DNA of 42,559 nucleotides from the NCBI GenBank assembly GCA_016186765.1, contig JACPLD010000001.1:1-42559 (forward strand), read 5' to 3'. The stretch is from Candidatus Kaiserbacteria bacterium (GTDB taxonomy: Bacteria > Patescibacteriota > Minisyncoccia > Phycocordibacterales > UBA2100). Under the pieces are notes generated by a model that was not told where the DNA came from, made no database searches, and was given only the letters and a program-made list of their open reading frames with translations. Shown one piece after another: positions 18,011-26,176 of the stretch; position 1 is the stretch's first letter; each line of letters starts with the position of its first letter. A program made the translations under genes and the position numbers.

Positions 18011-19102
18011 ATGAAAAAAATTTCTGTCGGTATACTCGGCGCGACCGGCATGGTCGGCCAGAAATACATTCAACTCCTCGAAAACCATCCGTGGTTCGAG
18101 GTCGTCCACGCGGCAGCATCGCCGCAGTCGGCGGGGAAGAAATATAAAGATGTGCTCAAGAACGGATGGATTGTCGGTGGAAACGTTCCCGCACATGTCG
18201 CACAGCTCACCGTCGAAGATGTGGGCGACGTTTCGAAGGCCGCAAAGAAGTGCGCTTTTGTGTTCTCGGCATTTGAAATGCCGGAGAAGGATCTCATCAG
18301 GAAATACGAGAACGAGTATGCGGCCGCCGGAATGCCCGTTTTTTCAAACGCTTCTGCGCATCGCGGTACCGAGAACGTGCCAATACTCATCGCAGAGATC
18401 AATCCGCATCACCTCGAGATCATTCCCGCGCAGCAAAAGGCATATGGCTGGAAGAAAGGCTTCGTTGTGGTGAAGCCCAACTGTTCTCTCCAGAGCTACC
18501 TCACACCGATCTACGCGCTGATTGCCGCTGGCCACAAGGTAGAAAAACTCATCATTACAAGCATGCAGGCGGTTTCTGGGGCGGGGTATCCAGGCGTTGC
18601 GAGCTGGGATGTTATCGATAACGTTGTCCCGTTTATTTCCGGAGAAGAAGAGAAGACAGAGCAAGAGCCCTTGAAGATTCTGGGCGAGGCGAAGGAAGGG
18701 AAGTTTGTTCCATTTAAAGGTCTTACCATTTCCGCGCACTGCAACCGTGTCCCTGTTTCCGATGGCCATCTCGCGTGCGTGAATATTCTCTTCGGCAAGA
18801 AAAAGCCGGCGCGCGAGAAGGTTCTCGATATCTGGAAGAAGTTCCGTGGCGAGCCGCAGAAACTCAAGCTACCCTTTGCTCCGGAGCAGCCGATCATCTA
18901 CCGCGAGGAGCCGAATCGTCCGCAGCCGAAGACGGATCGCGATGCCGACAAGGGAATGGCCGTAACCGTGGGTCGCCTCCGGCTAGACAGCGTCTTCGAT
19001 TTCAAGTTCGTCGCGCTCTCCCACAACACAATCCGCGGCGCTGCCGGCGGCGGCATTTTGAACGCGGAGTTGGCGTTGAAGAAAGGCTACGTAGAGCCAT
19101 AA
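18011..19102 (+). CDS. asd: aspartate-semialdehyde dehydrogenase (archaeal/fungal-type)
   Basis: ISVGILGATGMVGQKYIQLLENHPWFEV, VVKPNCSLQSYLTPIYAL, MQAVSGAGYPGVASWDVIDNVVPFISGEEEKTEQE. Confidence 0.93.
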   Translation: MKKISVGILGATGMVGQKYIQLLENHPWFEVVHAAASPQSAGKKYKDVLKNGWIVGGNVPAHVAQLTVEDVGDVSKAAKKCAFVFSAFEMPEKDLIRKYENEYAAAGMPVFSNASAHRGTENVPILIAEINPHHLEIIPAQQKAYGWKKGFVVVKPNCSLQSYLTPIYALIAAGHKVEKLIITSMQAVSGAGYPGVASWDVIDNVVPFISGEEEKTEQEPLKILGEAKEGKFVPFKGLTISAHCNRVPVSDGHLACVNILFGKKKPAREKVLDIWKKFRGEPQKLKLPFAPEQPIIYREEPNRPQPKTDRDADKGMAVTVGRLRLDSVFDFKFVALSHNTIRGAAGGGILNAELALKKGYVEP

Positions 19103-19115
19103 AGTGGCGTAAATC

Positions 19116-19144
19116 TTGCGATTCAGTGATAGCCATGGTATAGT
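19116..19144 (+). promoter_or_regulatory. promoter of BTLCP gene
   Basis: TTGCGA, 17-nt spacer, TATAGT (19139-19144). Confidence 0.6.
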
Positions 19145-19194
19145 TTCCGCAGTGCCGTCCAATCCCGGATCGCACAGCAATCGGGAGGTAACCG

Positions 19195-19842
19195 ATGCGT
19201 GTACGCATTATTGTTGCTCTCGTGATTGCGCTGTGCGCACTTGCGGGAGAAGTGTCCGCGGATGCTCCGCGAATGACGATCGGCGCCACAGCTAGTGCGC
19301 CGGCAGGATGGGTCCAGTTTTGCAAGAGTTTTGAACATGAGTGGGATTGCGATGTTCGGTCAAAAGTTCCACACGTAGTCACACTTACGCAAAATAAGTG
19401 GGATAGCCTCGTGCTGGTAAATTCATCGGTCAATGGCTCGATTAAGCCGAAGACTGATGAAGAACACTGGGGTTTCGACGATCCCACGTATGTTTTCAGG
19501 GATCGCGAAACCGGTATAAAGAGCGTGGACAGGTGGTCGTATCCGGATGACGGATACGGCGACTGCGAGGATTACGTCCTGCTTAAGCGCTGGAAGCTGG
19601 CGCAGGCAGGCTGGCCGCTCGATGCGCTTCTCATCACTGTCGTGCTCGACAAGGAGAATACGGGCCACGCCGTGCTCACGGTTGTCACCGACATGGGCGA
19701 GTTCATTCTCGACATCAAGGAGCCGGACATCCGGCTCTGGTCGGAGACCGGCTATCGCTTCAAAAAGCGACAGTCGCAGACAGATCCGAACGTCTGGGTC
19801 GCGATTAGCGACCCATCGAACGTCGGATCGGTCCTACCTTGA
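19195..19842 (+). CDS. secreted transglutaminase-like cysteine proteinase (BTLCP/DUF920 type)
   Basis: Signal peptide MRVRIIVALVIALCALAGEVSA; catalytic-like GYGDCEDYVLLKRWKLAQAGWP, TGHAVLTVVTDMGEFILDIKEPDIRLWSETGYRFKKRQSQTDPNVW; SD gggagg. Confidence 0.85.
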   Translation: MRVRIIVALVIALCALAGEVSADAPRMTIGATASAPAGWVQFCKSFEHEWDCDVRSKVPHVVTLTQNKWDSLVLVNSSVNGSIKPKTDEEHWGFDDPTYVFRDRETGIKSVDRWSYPDDGYGDCEDYVLLKRWKLAQAGWPLDALLITVVLDKENTGHAVLTVVTDMGEFILDIKEPDIRLWSETGYRFKKRQSQTDPNVWVAISDPSNVGSVLP

Positions 19843-19876
19843 TAGTCCTTGGACACTCCAGGGACTATTTCTTTTT
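19842..19876 (+). terminator. rho-independent terminator
   Basis: atagtccttgga-cac-tccagggactat followed by ttcttttt. Confidence 0.85.
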
Positions 19877-19915
19877 AGCGGGCATGATGTCAGAAAATAG
19901 GCTACAATACCGCCC

Positions 19916-21454
19916 ATGCTATCGGAGCCCGTACGGGAGCTGGTCGCTAAAGTCCATGCCGCCGAGGAGCTCTCTTCGGCTCCCCGGGGCGAGGTTCTCG
20001 AGCTCTCGACCATCGTGGGCAAGGCGGCCTCGCTCTACGAAAAGCTCCGCTACCTCATCGACTATCGCGAGGAGCACACGATCCGCCGCGCCGCGCTTGA
20101 GCGCATTCTCAAGCGTCGCGTTTTTATCGAGCAAAAAGCCGAGAGCGGCCTTGTGCTCTTGCAGGAATTGGTGGACGGCAAATACATTCTGAAGGAACTC
20201 GCGACCGAGGAGATCGCGCAAGACATCGATCGGATCATCGCACGCTACCTCGAGCTCTCGCACCTCGCGAAGGCAAACGGCTCGGTAGGCAGGCGTCTCG
20301 TCAGCTTCGCGGCGACAGAGATTGACGCGCACATCTCGCCGATCGAGTACGCGATAGATCACGAGAGTGCCGAGGCTCTCTACAAGAGTCTCAAGGGCCG
20401 CGCGAGCGCCTATGGGTATTCCGAAGAAGAAACGAATGCGCAACTCTACTGCGCGTGTTGGAGGGCGCTTCTGGGTGCGGACGATGACCGTCTCTCCTAC
20501 GCGCTATGGCTTCTCTACGTGCCGGGGTGGAATAATGGTGCTGACATTCGGGAAGTCGCGCAGAAGCTGTTCTCGATCATCGGAAACATTCGCCTCTCAG
20601 TGAAAGGCAATCTGCAGTGGCGCATGGCGCCCAAGATCAAGAACGAGGCCATCTACTTCCGCATTATACGCCGTGTGCTCGAGCTGCATCGCGGTAGCGC
20701 ACTGCACATACTCGAGAATCCAACGCAGCTTGATCAATTCACATGCGATTTTCTCGAGGAGACGTACGAGCATGAGAACGAGCGCATCCAAAAGAGTGGC
20801 ATTCGCGCCGTTATGTACCTTTTCGTTACGAAGATGGCGGTGGCGATCATCGCAGAGCTCCCGTACGAGATTTTTGTGCTCGGTGGGATCCACTACTTCC
20901 CGCTCGCGGTGAACGTGCTTTTTCATCCACTTCTGCTGTTTGCGCTTACCCGCCACGCGGGCGCATTGGATGAGGCGAACACGAACGCGATAATCGAAGG
21001 TTTGCATGCCGTTTTGTATGAGGGGAGGGTGCGTTCGGTGCGGGTGAAAAGTGCATACACGGGCTTCACCGTTGCCTTCAGTTTTGCCTACCTTGTACTC
21101 TTCATCATGGTTTTTGGGGGCGTTATCGGCGTGTTGCAACTGTTGAAGTTCAATCCCGTTTCGATCAGCCTCTTTCTCTTTTTCCTCGCACTCGTTTCGT
21201 ATTTCGCCTTCCGCATCCGCTACCGCGCCCGCCGCTGGAAGCTCGTGCGCGAGCAAGGAACGATCGCGATCATCCTCGGAGTATTCGCTGTGCCAATAGT
21301 GCGAGCAGGCGAGTGGCTCTCGCGGACGTTTTCCTCCATCAACGTCTTTGTGATCATCCTCGACTTCATCATCGAGACGCCTTTCAAGCGCCTGCTCCAT
21401 TTTGCTAATCAGTTTCTTATCTACCTACGTGAAAAGGGGGAGGAAATCAGGTAA
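19916..21454 (+). CDS. polytopic membrane protein of unknown function (512 aa, about 280-aa soluble N-terminal region)
   Basis: Long ORF; several C-terminal hydrophobic segments; TACAAT 19903-19908 seven nt before ATG; no recognised family. Confidence 0.8.
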   Translation: MLSEPVRELVAKVHAAEELSSAPRGEVLELSTIVGKAASLYEKLRYLIDYREEHTIRRAALERILKRRVFIEQKAESGLVLLQELVDGKYILKELATEEIAQDIDRIIARYLELSHLAKANGSVGRRLVSFAATEIDAHISPIEYAIDHESAEALYKSLKGRASAYGYSEEETNAQLYCACWRALLGADDDRLSYALWLLYVPGWNNGADIREVAQKLFSIIGNIRLSVKGNLQWRMAPKIKNEAIYFRIIRRVLELHRGSALHILENPTQLDQFTCDFLEETYEHENERIQKSGIRAVMYLFVTKMAVAIIAELPYEIFVLGGIHYFPLAVNVLFHPLLLFALTRHAGALDEANTNAIIEGLHAVLYEGRVRSVRVKSAYTGFTVAFSFAYLVLFIMVFGGVIGVLQLLKFNPVSISLFLFFLALVSYFAFRIRYRARRWKLVREQGTIAIILGVFAVPIVRAGEWLSRTFSSINVFVIILDFIIETPFKRLLHFANQFLIYLREKGEEIR

Positions 21455-21522
21455 TCACTCGCGGCAGTGTTTTCATTGGGTCATGTGGAAAAAATCATGC
21501 GAACCGATACAATCCCGTGATC

Positions 21523-22854
21523 ATGACGAACAATCCGTGGGAGCAGGCGCTTGCGGAGCTTGAGAAGGCTGCGGCACACGCGAAGGTTCCGCGCTCGCTC
21601 GTGGAGCGCCTCCGGAAGCCCGATCGGGTTATCGAGGTTTCGGTTCCCGTCATGATGGATGATGGCCGAAGGGAAGAATTTCATGGCTACCGCGTGCAGC
21701 ACAACAACGTGCGTGGCCCGTATAAAGGGGGATTGCGCTTTCATCCAAAGGTGAATATGGACGAGGTGAAAGCGCTTTCGTTCTGGATGACGATCAAAAA
21801 CGCCATCGTAGATGTCCCGTTCGGGGGTGGAAAGGGAGGCATCACGGTCGATCCGAAGGGGCTTTCGGAAGCAGAACTGGAGCGTCTCACTAGGGGCTTT
21901 ACCCGAAAGCTCGCGCCGTACATCGGACCCGAGCAAGACGTGCCGGCGCCAGACGTGAACACGAACGCGAAGATCATGGGGTGGATCCGCGATGAGTACG
22001 AGCGAGAAGTCAAAAGTCAAAAGGTAAAAGGCCTGCCTGCCGGTAGGCAGGGCAAAAGTGATATGCCGAAGGGTTGGTTCGATGCGGTAGTGACAGGAAA
22101 GCCAATGGAGAGAGGTGGGTCGCAAGGCCGTGCCGAGGCGACGGGCCTCGGCGGCTTTTACGTGCTCTCGGAGATCATGCGACAAACAGGCCGCGCGCAT
22201 CGAGGTGCTTCCGTCGCGATCCAAGGTTTCGGCAATGTTGGCAGCCACCTTGCACAGAGCCTTAAGGATGCTGGTTTCTCGATCGTCGCGCTTTCCGATT
22301 CGAAGGGTGGCATCTACATCTCGAAAGGAATTCCTGATCTGAAGGCAGTTACGGAGTGCAAGGAAGGAAGTGGGAGACTCGCGGGGTGCTACTGTGTGGG
22401 AAGCGTCTGCGACCTCTCCAATGTGGAAGTCTTGGGCGGCCGCGACATCACCTCCGAGGAAGCGCTCACGCTTCCTGCCGACATCGTCGTTCCGGCTGCT
22501 CTCGAAAATGCCATCACGAAAGAAAACGCTGCCGACATTCAGGCGGGCATTGTTCTCGAGATGGCCAACGGCCCGACGACCCGAGAGGCGGATGAAATAC
22601 TCGGTAAGAAAGGCATCCTTGTAATTCCGGATGTGCTCGCCAACTCTGGCGGTGTCGCCGTCTCGTACTACGAATGGCACCAAAACATGCGCGGAGAAAC
22701 GTGGAAGAGAGAAGAGGTACTTCGGAAGCTCAAGGAAAAGATGCAGAGTGCGACACGCGCTGTGTATGCTACGTCGAAAGAGCACAACGTTTCGCTTCGC
22801 GATGCGGCATACATTGTCGCTCTCGAGCGTCTTGCCGAATCCACATCTATCTGA
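21523..22854 (+). CDS. gdhA: Glu/Leu/Phe/Val dehydrogenase (glutamate dehydrogenase)
   Basis: GPYKGGLRFHPKVNMDEVKALSFWMTIKNAIVDVPFGGGKGGI, GPEQDVPAPDVNTNAKIMGWI, QGFGNVGSHLAQSL, ANGPTTREAD, VIPDVLANSGGVAVSYYEWHQN. Confidence 0.96.
   Translation: MTNNPWEQALAELEKAAAHAKVPRSLVERLRKPDRVIEVSVPVMMDDGRREEFHGYRVQHNNVRGPYKGGLRFHPKVNMDEVKALSFWMTIKNAIVDVPFGGGKGGITVDPKGLSEAELERLTRGFTRKLAPYIGPEQDVPAPDVNTNAKIMGWIRDEYEREVKSQKVKGLPAGRQGKSDMPKGWFDAVVTGKPMERGGSQGRAEATGLGGFYVLSEIMRQTGRAHRGASVAIQGFGNVGSHLAQSLKDAGFSIVALSDSKGGIYISKGIPDLKAVTECKEGSGRLAGCYCVGSVCDLSNVEVLGGRDITSEEALTLPADIVVPAALENAITKENAADIQAGIVLEMANGPTTREADEILGKKGILVIPDVLANSGGVAVSYYEWHQNMRGETWKREEVLRKLKEKMQSATRAVYATSKEHNVSLRDAAYIVALERLAESTSI
22032..22051. 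repeat. palindromic repeat (family B) inside gdhA
   Basis: cctgcctgccggtaggcagg, flanked by agtcaaaagtcaaaaggtaaaag and gcaaaagtga. Confidence 0.85.
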
Positions 22855-22948
22855 TGTTTCGATGGAACAGACATTGTCATCGTGATATTATCAAGCAAGT
22901 TGACGTATTTTCGAATATTACTCGCTTTTAGTAACTCCCTTTGATTTT

Positions 22949-24637
22949 ATGCGAACGATGAAGATTCTTGCTCCCGTTATTGGCATACTTTTACTTGCCT
23001 TGCCTGCCTTTGGGCAGAGCATCGACGTAGAAGCTCAGATCGCATCCCTTCGCGCACAAATCAAACAGCTACAAGCATTGATCGCACAGTTGCAAGGGCA
23101 GTCCGGAAGTTCTCCTGCATGCATCAGTCTCTCGTACAATCTTTATGCTGATCAGACTGACGCAATGACAAATGGGGAAGTATCGAAACTCCAGCAATTT
23201 TTGGCGCAGGACTCTTCCGTTTATCCCTCCGGCTTTGTCACGGGCTACTTCGGTCCCATGACAGAAGCAGCAGTACAGCGTTGGCAAGCAGCACATGGCA
23301 TTGTGTCGTCTGGCTCGGCGGACACAACAGGATACGGATATGTCGGCCCAAAAACCCGCGCAGCGTTAGCGTGTGGCGGCATTCCTTCTTCGAATCAGCC
23401 ACCAGTCGTTCCATTACCGGTCACAAACAGTACCACCCCGGCGTGCAGTATCGTTGCGACGCCCAATCCAGCAAGTTTCGGGCAGACGGTGACGCTCACA
23501 TGGACTTCACAAAATGCTGTGAGTGCTCAATGGCAATCAGACACGTCAGGCAAAGATAACATCGCGGTTCCATCAAACACCCCAGGCACGAGCGGCGCAG
23601 CATATGTGATCGCCAACGTTCTTGGCAACCCCTACATCACACTTAAGGTCTTTGCGGCGAACGGTACTTCAAATATGTGCACGGCAACATTCGGTGTCCC
23701 GTCTCAATATCCCTCAATAGACGGACATGCCAATTCGTATGCGACGATCGATTCAGGTTCACTTACCACATCGTCACAAAATCCGACGATCACCGGTACA
23801 GCAAATATGAATGGCGTCGCAGTGCAAATTTATGATTCCTACAACGTGATAGTGTCTGGCAATGGTTTCGTGCCTGTTGTGAATGGACGCTGGTCAGTGA
23901 CTATTCCGCAAACGCTGCAACCAGGCGTATACAAGGTCGAGGTATTGGGAGCACCGATTCCTACAAATGCAACTCTTACGATCGTCGCGCAATCTCCTCC
24001 AACACCCACAGTAAATTTCCAAACTTCTCCTAATTCAATTTTGGTGGGGCAAGTCGCAACACTTTCATGGAGCTCAAGCAATGCTAATCGTTGCTACCTT
24101 CAAAGTAACTCAATCTACGAGCCGTGGCAGGAAACAGTTGCTGTAAACGGATCAAAGACGGTCATGCCGAACCAGACGACCTCGTACCGACTGATCTGCA
24201 CGAATGATCCAGGAACAGGGAAGGATGGACCATCAACTGAGAAAACCATCACGGTCAACCTTACTAATCCCACGCATGTGTTCAACGGATCCGGAGTCCA
24301 AATCAACTCTGGTCCGAATGCTGCTGCATACTTGGCAGCTGTAAACGTTGTACCGGGCAGTTCATTCACAATGTCTGGCACTGCATCCGTAAACGGGCCT
24401 CTCACGGTAGTGCTCGTTGAGATAAAGTATGCGGGTGGTACCGATTGGAATTCGGTCGGGAACTTGGTGAAAGATGGAAATGGCTATCTCGCCGTATCGA
24501 ACTCAGCTTCTATATCTGGAGGAGGCTGGTCAGCGGCGTTTGGGGGGCTTCCAGAAGGGTACTACCACATCCTTATATATGACGCGTCATACAATCTGAA
24601 AGGAAGCGGCTTTCTTGTCTCAACTTGGAAAGGTTGA
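22949..24637 (+). CDS. exported peptidoglycan-binding-domain protein with Ig-like repeats
   Basis: Signal peptide; coiled coil AQIASLRAQIKQLQALIAQLQ; PG_binding_1-like LQQFLAQDSSVYPSGFVTGYFGPMTEAAVQRWQAAHGIV...GYVGPKTRAAL; two VTLTWTSQNA/ATLSWSSSNA Ig-like units. Confidence 0.88.
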   Translation: MRTMKILAPVIGILLLALPAFGQSIDVEAQIASLRAQIKQLQALIAQLQGQSGSSPACISLSYNLYADQTDAMTNGEVSKLQQFLAQDSSVYPSGFVTGYFGPMTEAAVQRWQAAHGIVSSGSADTTGYGYVGPKTRAALACGGIPSSNQPPVVPLPVTNSTTPACSIVATPNPASFGQTVTLTWTSQNAVSAQWQSDTSGKDNIAVPSNTPGTSGAAYVIANVLGNPYITLKVFAANGTSNMCTATFGVPSQYPSIDGHANSYATIDSGSLTTSSQNPTITGTANMNGVAVQIYDSYNVIVSGNGFVPVVNGRWSVTIPQTLQPGVYKVEVLGAPIPTNATLTIVAQSPPTPTVNFQTSPNSILVGQVATLSWSSSNANRCYLQSNSIYEPWQETVAVNGSKTVMPNQTTSYRLICTNDPGTGKDGPSTEKTITVNLTNPTHVFNGSGVQINSGPNAAAYLAAVNVVPGSSFTMSGTASVNGPLTVVLVEIKYAGGTDWNSVGNLVKDGNGYLAVSNSASISGGGWSAAFGGLPEGYYHILIYDASYNLKGSGFLVSTWKG

Positions 24638-24642
24638 CCCGA

Positions 24643-25042
24643 CCGTGGCTTCGCTTTCCTCATATGCTCCGGTTGTTCTTCGCTTTGGGCTCGTCGCGCT
24701 CTTTTGTGGTTTGGCGTCTCACAAGTGGACGATCCGAATGCGTGGGTCTCGTGGGTGCCGGAGTGGCCGACTGCGCTTTTCAAGATCGACGCGTACTCGG
24801 TTGTTCTTCTCAATGGCATCTTCGAATCGATTCTCGGCATGATGCTCTTGCTCGGTCTTTGGACGCGGTGGGTCGCTCTTTTTCTTTCTTTGCACCTCTT
24901 TTTCATTGCGTACGAGATTGGTTACAACGATATCGGGGTGCGGGATTTCACCCTTGCGGTTGCGACGCTTTCGCTCGCGCTCTGGGGAGACGATTGTTTC
25001 AGCATACTGAGTCTTTTTAGAAAGCGAGAGCAAAACTTTTAA
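24643..25042 (+). pseudogene. DoxX-like membrane protein, single-base frameshift
   Basis: SYAPVVLRFGLVALF in one frame continues as LWFGVSQVDDPNAWVSWVPEWPTALFKIDAYSVVLLNGIFE in the -1 frame; break at ctcttttgtgg, consistent with loss of one T. Confidence 0.7.
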
Positions 25043-25072
25043 ATTCTGCTCCGTTAGGGTAGAGTCCTACCA

Positions 25073-25837
25073 ATGGATCGTTTCATCCAAAAAATCGCGA
25101 AAGACGCTGGCCGGGCGGTCTTAAAGCGCTTCGGCAAAGAGGGTGTGCATCGTACGAAATCTCACGCGCGGTGGGATGTTGTAACGAAAGCCGATCTCCT
25201 CTCCGAAAAAATAATGATCTCGGCGATCCGAGGGACATACCCTCACCATGGGATAATTTCTGAAGAAAGCGGAGCGATCAATGAGAGTGCCGAATACGTC
25301 TGGATCCTGGATCCCATCGACGGCACCTTGAATTACTCGTTAGGTGTTCCTGCGTTTGGCGTCATGGTGTGTCTTGTGCATAAGGGGCATGTTCTCTTGT
25401 CTGCTATCAACATGCCGGCGACCAAGGAATTCTTTTTTGCAAAGGCGGGCCGTGGCGCCTATCTCAATGGCAAAAGAATACATTGCACAAAACCCAAGCG
25501 GCTTCGGACGACATTCGGCATGCACGGCACAACACTGAATCCGAGAACAACCCGCTTTCTCCAGCGTGTACTGCGTTTTAGCGTCCGCGGTCATATCTTA
25601 CTCGGCTCATTTTCGGGTCCTGCCAATGCATGTTATGTAGCGGCTGGCCGCAGGGATTGGGTTGTGTCCTTGAGCGGCAAAATCTGGGATTTTGCTCCTG
25701 TGTATCTTCTCCTTAAAGAGGCGGGGTGCACAGTGACCGACACGAAGGGTAAGCCATGGACGATGAAAAAGCTGGAATTGGTTGCTGCGAATCCTGTTCT
25801 TCACAAGCAACTTTTGAAATTGACCAAGGGTGTGTAA
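25073..25837 (+). CDS. inositol monophosphatase family protein
   Basis: DVVTKADLLSEKIM, ISEESG, VWILDPIDGTLNYSLGVPAFGVMV, SGKIWDFAPVYLLLKEAGCTVTD. Confidence 0.94.
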   Translation: MDRFIQKIAKDAGRAVLKRFGKEGVHRTKSHARWDVVTKADLLSEKIMISAIRGTYPHHGIISEESGAINESAEYVWILDPIDGTLNYSLGVPAFGVMVCLVHKGHVLLSAINMPATKEFFFAKAGRGAYLNGKRIHCTKPKRLRTTFGMHGTTLNPRTTRFLQRVLRFSVRGHILLGSFSGPANACYVAAGRRDWVVSLSGKIWDFAPVYLLLKEAGCTVTDTKGKPWTMKKLELVAANPVLHKQLLKLTKGV

Positions 25838-25844
25838 AGGCTAC

Positions 25845-26156
25845 ATGTATAAAGTCGTCGTGTATGTGCCAGTTTCTGATGCGGAGAACGTCCGAAAGGC
25901 GATAGGAGACGCAGGCGGCGGGAAGATAGGCGCGTACACACACTGCAGCTTTTCGACGCGAGGGACGGGCAGGTTTGTACCGTCCGCGGAGGCGAAGCCC
26001 GCAATCGGAGAAGTAGGGAGGCCGCAAGAAGTCGAGGAGGAGCGCATCGAGTTTGTGTGCGAGACACACTGTATTGATGAAGTTATCGCCGCGATACGAA
26101 AGGCCCATCCCTACGAAGAGCCAGCGATTGAAGTGTGGAAGGTTGAAATGCGCTGA
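25845..26156 (+). CDS. standalone CutA1/NIF3-insert-like (YqfO type) domain protein
   Basis: MYKVVVYVPVSDAENVRKAIGDAGGGKIGAYTHCSFSTRGTGRFVPSAEAKPAIGEVGRPQEVEEERIEFVC...AHPYEEPAIEVWKVE. Confidence 0.8.
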   Translation: MYKVVVYVPVSDAENVRKAIGDAGGGKIGAYTHCSFSTRGTGRFVPSAEAKPAIGEVGRPQEVEEERIEFVCETHCIDEVIAAIRKAHPYEEPAIEVWKVEMR

Positions 26157-26176
26157 AAGAAGCAGTATCATGCGAT

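Noticed and set aside
21481-22785. 434-aa minus-strand ORF antisense to glutamate dehydrogenase
   Set aside because: Shadow of gdhA; no domain or start signal.
24695-24710. Programmed -1 frameshift site in DoxX-like gene
   Set aside because: Sequence G CTC TTT TGT does not match a canonical X XXY YYZ heptamer and no downstream pseudoknot was obvious; an indel or sequencing error is simpler (kept as an open alternative).
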